Translations under genes and position numbers: made by a program
The notes under the pieces: generated by a model
Database searches by the model: none
The model's input: the letters and a program-made list of their open reading frames with translations, nothing else
What the model was told of the DNA's origin: nothing
Assembly: GCA_001919995.1 (NCBI GenBank)
Contig: MNIY01000130.1
Location: forward strand, 1 to 26,655
Length of the DNA stretch: 26,655 nucleotides
Origin: Ktedonobacter sp. 13_1_20CM_4_53_11
GTDB lineage: Bacteria; Chloroflexota; Ktedonobacteria; Ktedonobacterales; Ktedonobacteraceae
Direction: 5' to 3'
In this document: piece after piece, positions 22,548-26,655 of the stretch
Position numbering within the stretch: the stretch's first letter is position 1
How the letters are laid out: the number at the start of each line of letters is the position of its first letter

Positions 22548-23711
22548 ATGATAGACACATTTGAAACGTACTTTGTAGAATCATCTGAAAGCCATGCTCC
22601 TATCGCCACGACGACATTGCTTGGCATCGGGTGGAGTAGTGCCATCCTCTGGCTTGCCAGTAATGCTCTTCATCTCTGGATCGTCAATACGACGCTCTGG
22701 GCCAATGCATCAAAGGTGCTTGCTATCTTTGGTACAGTACTCATTTCCTACGTGGGGATGCGTCTCTGGGTCTTCGTGAGCAAGACACCTAAGAAGCAAG
22801 AATTGCCCCCCGCAGTCGTGTCTGCGCCTGGGAACGTCCCTGACTCTCATCGTTCATTGCCAGCATTGGTGAGAAGAGAGGATACCAATGAACGCGAACA
22901 GCACGATATCGGCGGCCATGAGCACGAGCGTGTCAGCAACCGCAGCCTCTCGGTGGTCCTACCCGCTTATAACGAAGAGCAGGTTATTGCCAGCATTGTC
23001 TCTGATGTCCTGAACGTTTTGAGCAGATTGCGGATGGATGTTGAGGTGCTGGTTGTCGACGATGGCAGCACGGATCGGACGCGGTCGATTGTCGCCGCAC
23101 TTGCCGCGAACCACTCCCAGGTCCGTCTCATCACTCACTCTACCAACCAGGGCTATGGAGCCGCCCTGGCGAGCGGCTTCGCGGCGGCGACGAAAGACCT
23201 CACTCTGTTTATGGATGCTGACGGGCAATTCGATATACGAGACCTGCAGCGGTTTTTCCCGTACATCGACGAATACGGCGCGGTGATTGGCTATCGCATC
23301 CACCGACGAGATTCGTGGATGCGTAAGCTCAACGCCTGGGGCTGGAAACATTTGATCCGCCTGGTGTTAGGCGTCCATGTACGCGACATCGACTGCGCTT
23401 TCAAACTTTTACACACTGACTTTTTGCACCGATACCCGCTCGAAACACGCGGGGCAATGATCAATGCCGAGTTACTTTACAAGTTGAAACGTGCTGGCTA
23501 CTCCTACCGGGAAGTGGGCGTTCACCACTTGCCGCGCCGGGGAGGACGCGCCACAGGGGCCAGCCCGCGCGTAATTGCGCGCGCCTTTCGCGAACTTTTC
23601 ATCTATGCCCGCGAGTGGCGGCGCGAGGAAAGAGCAAACTCCCGGCAAAAAACCGTCACGCAGCAACATCACAACTCATCATCCATTTCAGAGAGGAATA
23701 CATTGCAATGA
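22548..23711 (+). CDS. GT2 glycosyltransferase with half-GtrA N-terminus
   Basis: 387 residues in two parts. Residues ~25-80 hold two TM helices ending in SYVGMRLWVFV, which matches one half of a four-helix GtrA domain. A hydrophilic linker (~80-130) leads to a GT-A/GT2 catalytic domain of the DPM1 type: LSVVLPAYNEEQVI, then LVVDDGSTDRT, NQGYGAALASGFAAA and FMDADGQFD with the metal-binding DxD. Such enzymes load sugars onto polyprenyl phosphate. GAGAGG lies 8 bases before the ATG at 22548. GtrA proteins normally have four helices and in GT2 fusions usually follow the enzyme, so the front half is unusual. The stop overlaps the next start as ATGA, so the two were translationally coupled. Likely partner: a lipid-linked-sugar transferase of the YkcB type, now broken. 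Confidence 0.85.
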   Translation: MIDTFETYFVESSESHAPIATTTLLGIGWSSAILWLASNALHLWIVNTTLWANASKVLAIFGTVLISYVGMRLWVFVSKTPKKQELPPAVVSAPGNVPDSHRSLPALVRREDTNEREQHDIGGHEHERVSNRSLSVVLPAYNEEQVIASIVSDVLNVLSRLRMDVEVLVVDDGSTDRTRSIVAALAANHSQVRLITHSTNQGYGAALASGFAAATKDLTLFMDADGQFDIRDLQRFFPYIDEYGAVIGYRIHRRDSWMRKLNAWGWKHLIRLVLGVHVRDIDCAFKLLHTDFLHRYPLETRGAMINAELLYKLKRAGYSYREVGVHHLPRRGGRATGASPRVIARAFRELFIYAREWRREERANSRQKTVTQQHHNSSSISERNTLQ

Positions 23712-24558
23712 TTACTACCCCCACAACCACAGCAGAGTATCTTCCGGAGCAACCAGCAGTGCCGAGCAAAACCAGTACTACCTGTCAACGCTCGCCCCGG
23801 CCATCTGCGCCCTCTTTGGCATCGGCGTCGTGGTGATGTGGCAGGATTACCGACGCTCTGGCTGGCGCGGCTGGCTGCTGCCCCTGGCGCTTCTGCTGAC
23901 AGCCCTTGAGCAGATTCATATTATTATGAGCAACCCATCCTGGGGGACGTGGCTGATCCCGCTGATCGCCATCCCCTGCGCACTCGCGGCAGCGGTCCTG
24001 CTCGCGGCTCGTTTGATGCCACGTCTCCGGCTCAATGCACGCATCCTGGCGCCAACGCTCTGTGTTGGCCTCCTGGCGCTGATGCTTACATCGACAGTGT
24101 GGTCGACGATTCCCGTGCTGGCGGACGAGGCGTCAAGCCTCCCGGTTGCCGGGGCAAGCGGGCAATCCGGCGTTGGCCTGGGAGGAAGAGGCACCGCTGA
24201 TACAGCGCTGATCCGCTACCTGGAAGTACACCGGGGAAGCGCGAAGTACCTGGTTGCCGTGGCCAGTTCGAACGAGGCGGATGCCATTATCCTGGAGACC
24301 AATCAGCCTGTCATGGCGCTGGGCGGCTTCTCCGGCAGCGATCCCATCTTAACGACTGCTCAGCTTGCTGCGCTGGTAAAGAATGGAACGGTGCGCTACT
24401 TCTTGCTCAACGGTTCCAGCGGAGGTGGTCCTGGCGGCGGCCAGAGCACGCTGATTAGCTGGATTACGCAGCATGGCACGGTCGTCTCGTCGAGCCAGTG
24501 GCAATCAAGTTCGAGTAGCGGTTCTGGGCAGCTGTACGAAATAACGTCAGTGTCATGA
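23708..24558 (+). pseudogene. Remnant of a YkcB/ArnT-like glycosyltransferase
   Basis: The ATG at 23708 (AGAGGA ahead, ATGA overlap with the GT2 gene) opens with MITTPTTTAEYLPEQPAVPS, but this frame stops at 23836. From about 23761 the -1 frame carries the C-terminal third of a YkcB-like protein: NQYYLSTLAPAICALFGIGV, several helices, then a soluble part with GSAKYLVAVASSNEADAIIL, NQPVMALGGFSGSDPIL and VRYFLLNGSSGG. Full-length relatives have roughly 650-750 residues with an ArnT-like N-terminal membrane domain; that domain (over 400 codons) is gone and the junction is out of frame. The C-terminal frame has no start near the junction, only internal GTG/ATG codons near 23832. An assembly error is the main alternative. 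Confidence 0.75.
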
Positions 24559-24570
24559 GAGGTTTCTCAT
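24555..24570. repeat. ATGAGA-N4-TCTCAT palindrome at the remnant's stop
   Basis: A perfect 6-bp inverted repeat with a GGTT loop, overlapping the stop codon at 24556-24558. It shares the half-site ATGAGA with the repeats at 22304-22378. It could be a weak terminator or an operator ahead of the gene at 24654. Confidence 0.45.
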
Positions 24571-24653
24571 CTGTTTCCAATGGAATGCCAATAGATCTGT
24601 TGTACGCTTGAAACAGGAAATAAAGAAATCTGGTTGAATAATTGGAGAAAACA

Positions 24654-25130
24654 ATGGAAACGAATTTAATTGATTATGATACACGCGCTTCGTGGATACC
24701 ACCACAGAACCAGCACTATGAAGGCGGGCTTGTCACGCCACAGGACAGCTGGCAAGAACTCCCACGACCACGGAATAGAGGGCTGCCGCAGCGCGATGTG
24801 GGTCAGAAGCCCAGAGCCGCCGAGAAGATGCCCAAGAAGCGAGCGCTGGCTCTGGCCAGGACCTTGAAGAGATGGCTCGTCGTTGCCTCGATCGTGGGCT
24901 TCGGCACGTTCGGCGGACTGGTCGCATTTCACCAGGTTGGTACTACTGCCAGTCAGATCTCGTCGGGATCTTCCAAGACGAACTCGACATCAAGTTCATC
25001 ATCTAAAAATAACAATAATTTCTTAAAACAGCAAGGAGGAAATACCAGTGGAACAAGTAGCTCATCGTCAAGCAGCTCTTCAACAAGCAGTTCATCGTCA
25101 AAACCCGTCACCGGAACCAGCACCTCCTGA
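24654..25130 (+). CDS. Single-TM protein with extracytoplasmic Ser-rich tail
   Basis: 158 residues, not a recognised family. A ~72-residue basic N-terminus (KKRALALARTLKR) precedes one TM helix at about 73-93 (WLVVASIVGFGTFGGLVAF); by the positive-inside rule the C-terminus faces outside. That tail is almost only S, T, N and G, with a serine run in which AGC, TCA and TCG codons alternate. GGAG lies 6 bases before the ATG at 24654. It is directly followed by, and overlaps, the apbE-like gene, and a heme membrane protein is next, so it may be a structural or electron-transfer adaptor, perhaps with a lost FMN-binding domain. It contains no flavinylation motif (D-x-x-T/S-G-A-T/S). Confidence 0.7.
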   Translation: METNLIDYDTRASWIPPQNQHYEGGLVTPQDSWQELPRPRNRGLPQRDVGQKPRAAEKMPKKRALALARTLKRWLVVASIVGFGTFGGLVAFHQVGTTASQISSGSSKTNSTSSSSSKNNNNFLKQQGGNTSGTSSSSSSSSSTSSSSSKPVTGTSTS

Positions 25131-25908
25131 CTATAGCACTCCTGCTGGTATGCGCCGCGAAGAGTTCCGGGCGATGGGGACGACCATTTCCATGCTGCTT
25201 CCTGAAAACCAGGCAGAGCGAGGGCAGGCCACTGAGGGGATCTACGATCCCGCCTTGCTGGACCAACTGGTGCAGCTCGGGTATGACCGTACTTTCGATG
25301 ACCTTCCGGCTGTCCGTTTCGATCCTATAATTCCCGGGGAGCCAGGGGGACGATGGCGTGGCATGAAGGTAGATCCGATACGCCGGCTCGTGACCCTCCC
25401 TGCCGGTATCAAGCTCGATTTCGGAGGGATCGCGAAGGGCATGGCAGTCGATGCCGCCCTGGAGAAGCTCCACGAGAGCGGGATAGGCGCTGCAATGGTC
25501 AATGCGGGAGGAGACCTCGCTGTACTGGGATTCCCTCCCGCTTCGGAGCAGTGGTTGATTGCAGTACCAGGACGTGAGCAGTTCTGGACGATCCCGCTTC
25601 ATCACGGGGCCATCGCGACTTCCGGCATTGCACATCGCCACTGGTGGCAGGGCAACACGCTGCGGCATCACTTGCTCGATCCGCGCACCGGGCTGCCTGC
25701 CGAGAGCGATCTCTGGTCGGTCACCGTCGTGGCAGACCGTTGTGAACAGGCCGAGGTAGTGGCAAAAGTCGCGTTCATTCTCGGTTCGAGACCTGGGGCC
25801 GATTTCCTACGGAAACACCGCATCGCGGGACTGCTCGTGCGCGAGGATGGCACGTGGGAAACCGTTGAGCCGTGGCCGACACAGCTCATGGAGGAAATAA
25901 GCTTATGA
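25048..25908 (+). CDS. apbE: ApbE-like FAD:protein FMN transferase, internally shortened
   Basis: 286 residues from GTG 25048. ApbE enzymes attach FMN to Thr/Ser of extracytoplasmic redox proteins. Present blocks: RREEFRAMGTTISMLLPE (near 36), GIYDPALLDQLVQLGYDRTF (near 64), LDFGGIAKGMAVDAA (near 123), AAMVNAGGDLAVLGF (near 144), ATSGIAHRHWW (near 190) and HHLLDPRTGLPAE (near 207). The segment normally between the first two blocks, containing the LSRF-type and S-x-x-x-x-LN motifs (about 65-75 residues), is missing in frame. AAGGAGG lies 8 bases before GTG 25048, inside the Ser-rich gene (83-base overlap); the ATG at 25150 is an alternative start without a ribosome binding site. The stop overlaps the next start as ATGA. 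Activity is doubtful. Confidence 0.8.
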   Translation: MEQVAHRQAALQQAVHRQNPSPEPAPPDYSTPAGMRREEFRAMGTTISMLLPENQAERGQATEGIYDPALLDQLVQLGYDRTFDDLPAVRFDPIIPGEPGGRWRGMKVDPIRRLVTLPAGIKLDFGGIAKGMAVDAALEKLHESGIGAAMVNAGGDLAVLGFPPASEQWLIAVPGREQFWTIPLHHGAIATSGIAHRHWWQGNTLRHHLLDPRTGLPAESDLWSVTVVADRCEQAEVVAKVAFILGSRPGADFLRKHRIAGLLVREDGTWETVEPWPTQLMEEISL

Positions 25909-26591
25909 ATACTATCTGGGAAACCGTCACATGGGACGTCGCGCGAGCAGGCGGATTCACAGCCTACGTGTTACTCACCCTGGCGGTGGTCGTGGGCCTG
26001 GCACTTTCGACGCAGATCCAATCGCCCAGCCGCTGGCCACGTTTACTCAATAGCGAACTGCACAACTTTCTGACGCTGCTCAGTACGATCTTTCTCGGAG
26101 TGCATGTCCTGGCCGTCTGGATAGATCCATTCACCCACTTCGGGTGGAAGGAAATCCTCATCCCGCTTGCCAGTCACTATCGCCCGGAGTGGATGGCGCT
26201 CGGTATTGTCGGGTTGTATCTGGGGATCGCTATCGGCATCAGCACCCTGCTGCGCAAGCGCATTGGCTACAGTTGGTGGAGACGGCTGCATGTGCTGACG
26301 CTCGGCATCTTTGCCCTCGCGGCTCTTCATGGGATCGGCACCGGCAGCGATACGCAAACCTGGTGGGCACTGGGCATCTACCTCGTCAGCATCGCCGTGG
26401 TAGGCGCGCTCCTCTGGCGGAGAGTGCTCTCCTCGAAGGGGAAGCGCAAGCACGTTCCCGCGCGTCCTGTCACTCCCGCTCGAGCTTTAAGCGCCGCTCC
26501 CCAGAACAACCAGCGGACACTGAACGGTTCGCTGGTTGCAGCGACGCATATGACGGAACAGAAGCGGGCAGATGTTGCCCGTATGAGATAA
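25905..26591 (+). CDS. Ferric-reductase-like transmembrane heme protein
   Basis: 228 residues, about six TM helices. Two histidine pairs placed for b-type heme are visible: His in ELHNFLTLLSTIFLGVHVLAVW (two, 13 apart) and in RRLHVLTLGIFALAALHGIG (two, 13 apart). This is the PF01794 core; no FAD or NAD-binding domain is attached. The last ~45 residues are basic and cytosolic. GGAGGAA lies 8-9 bases before the ATG at 25905, which overlaps the apbE stop. With ApbE it suggests transfer of electrons across the membrane to a flavinylated partner, similar in principle to known ApbE-linked membrane redox modules; the flavinylated partner is not in the window. Confidence 0.85.
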   Translation: MNTIWETVTWDVARAGGFTAYVLLTLAVVVGLALSTQIQSPSRWPRLLNSELHNFLTLLSTIFLGVHVLAVWIDPFTHFGWKEILIPLASHYRPEWMALGIVGLYLGIAIGISTLLRKRIGYSWWRRLHVLTLGIFALAALHGIGTGSDTQTWWALGIYLVSIAVVGALLWRRVLSSKGKRKHVPARPVTPARALSAAPQNNQRTLNGSLVAATHMTEQKRADVARMR

Positions 26592-26655
26592 AAGAATGAG
26601 AGAAGTCACATTTTATTCCAATCGATATCACATCTACCCGCCTTATATTCTGAGT

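Noticed and set aside
23758..23775. Programmed -1 frameshift rescuing the YkcB-like gene
   Set aside because: No X-XXY-YYZ slippery heptamer in the right frame, and the missing catalytic domain would not be restored by a shift.
23575..24558. A 327-codon frame starting with TTG at 23575 as an intact gene
   Set aside because: The TTG is inside the GT2 coding sequence in another frame without a ribosome binding site; the family similarity begins only at about 23761.
26597..26655. Open frame from ATG 26597 (MREVTFYSNRYHIYPPYILS) to the window edge
   Set aside because: Only about 20 codons are visible and no convincing ribosome binding site precedes it; it could be a real gene start but cannot be supported.
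1..26655. CRISPR array, prophage, toxin-antitoxin or defence island
   Set aside because: No spaced direct repeats and no nuclease/helicase/toxin families were recognised; the CPBP protease and bifunctional nuclease alone do not make a defence system.

Overview
The window looks like chromosomal DNA of a Ktedonobacteria-type Chloroflexota bacterium. This is inferred from the gene set and style, not from a marker gene: a bifunctional-nuclease (DUF151) protein, a LexA with a divergent recognition helix, DUF2079 and O-antigen-ligase-type membrane proteins, membrane proteins with Gln/Pro/Ser-rich tails, TTG and GTG starts behind strong AAGGAGG-type ribosome binding sites, and sigma-70-like promoters. 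No rRNA, tRNA, CRISPR array, intact insertion sequence or prophage gene was recognised.

Left part (1-9288) is entirely on the minus strand: an edge-truncated alpha/beta hydrolase, a small 4-TM protein, a GlsB/YeaQ-type stress membrane protein with a clear intrinsic terminator, a DUF2079 protein, an AI-2E-type permease next to a DedA protein, an unrecognised two-TM protein with a long disordered tail, and lexA. The middle (9289-19685) is mostly plus strand: the bifunctional nuclease (divergent from lexA), a YggT protein (minus), gltX, a DUF6483-like protein, a CPBP protease, a polysaccharide group (UDP-glucuronate decarboxylase-like enzyme, O-antigen ligase/polymerase, YbhN-like flippase-type protein), then rpsU, ybeY and dgkA. 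Next comes a minus-strand block (19751-22168): efp, a helical-repeat protein and a YceI protein.

The right end (22548-26591) is a plus-strand cluster of different character: a half-GtrA/GT2 glycosyltransferase, a remnant of a YkcB/ArnT-like glycosyltransferase, a Ser-rich membrane protein, an ApbE-like flavin transferase and a ferric-reductase-like heme membrane protein. The last three look like a small extracytoplasmic flavin/heme redox unit. Two genes here carry what look like large internal deletions (out of frame in the YkcB-like gene, in frame in apbE), so the cluster is either decaying or mis-assembled.

Most of the window is ordinary housekeeping. The signals most worth a second look are a 25-bp perfect hairpin joining gltX to the next gene and followed by a mini-hairpin covering the ribosome binding site; a candidate LexA operator in the lexA leader; an EF-P whose normally modified lysine is asparagine; the paired deletions in the right-hand cluster; and an inverted repeat in the rpsU leader. 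No complete new defence or mobile system was found.
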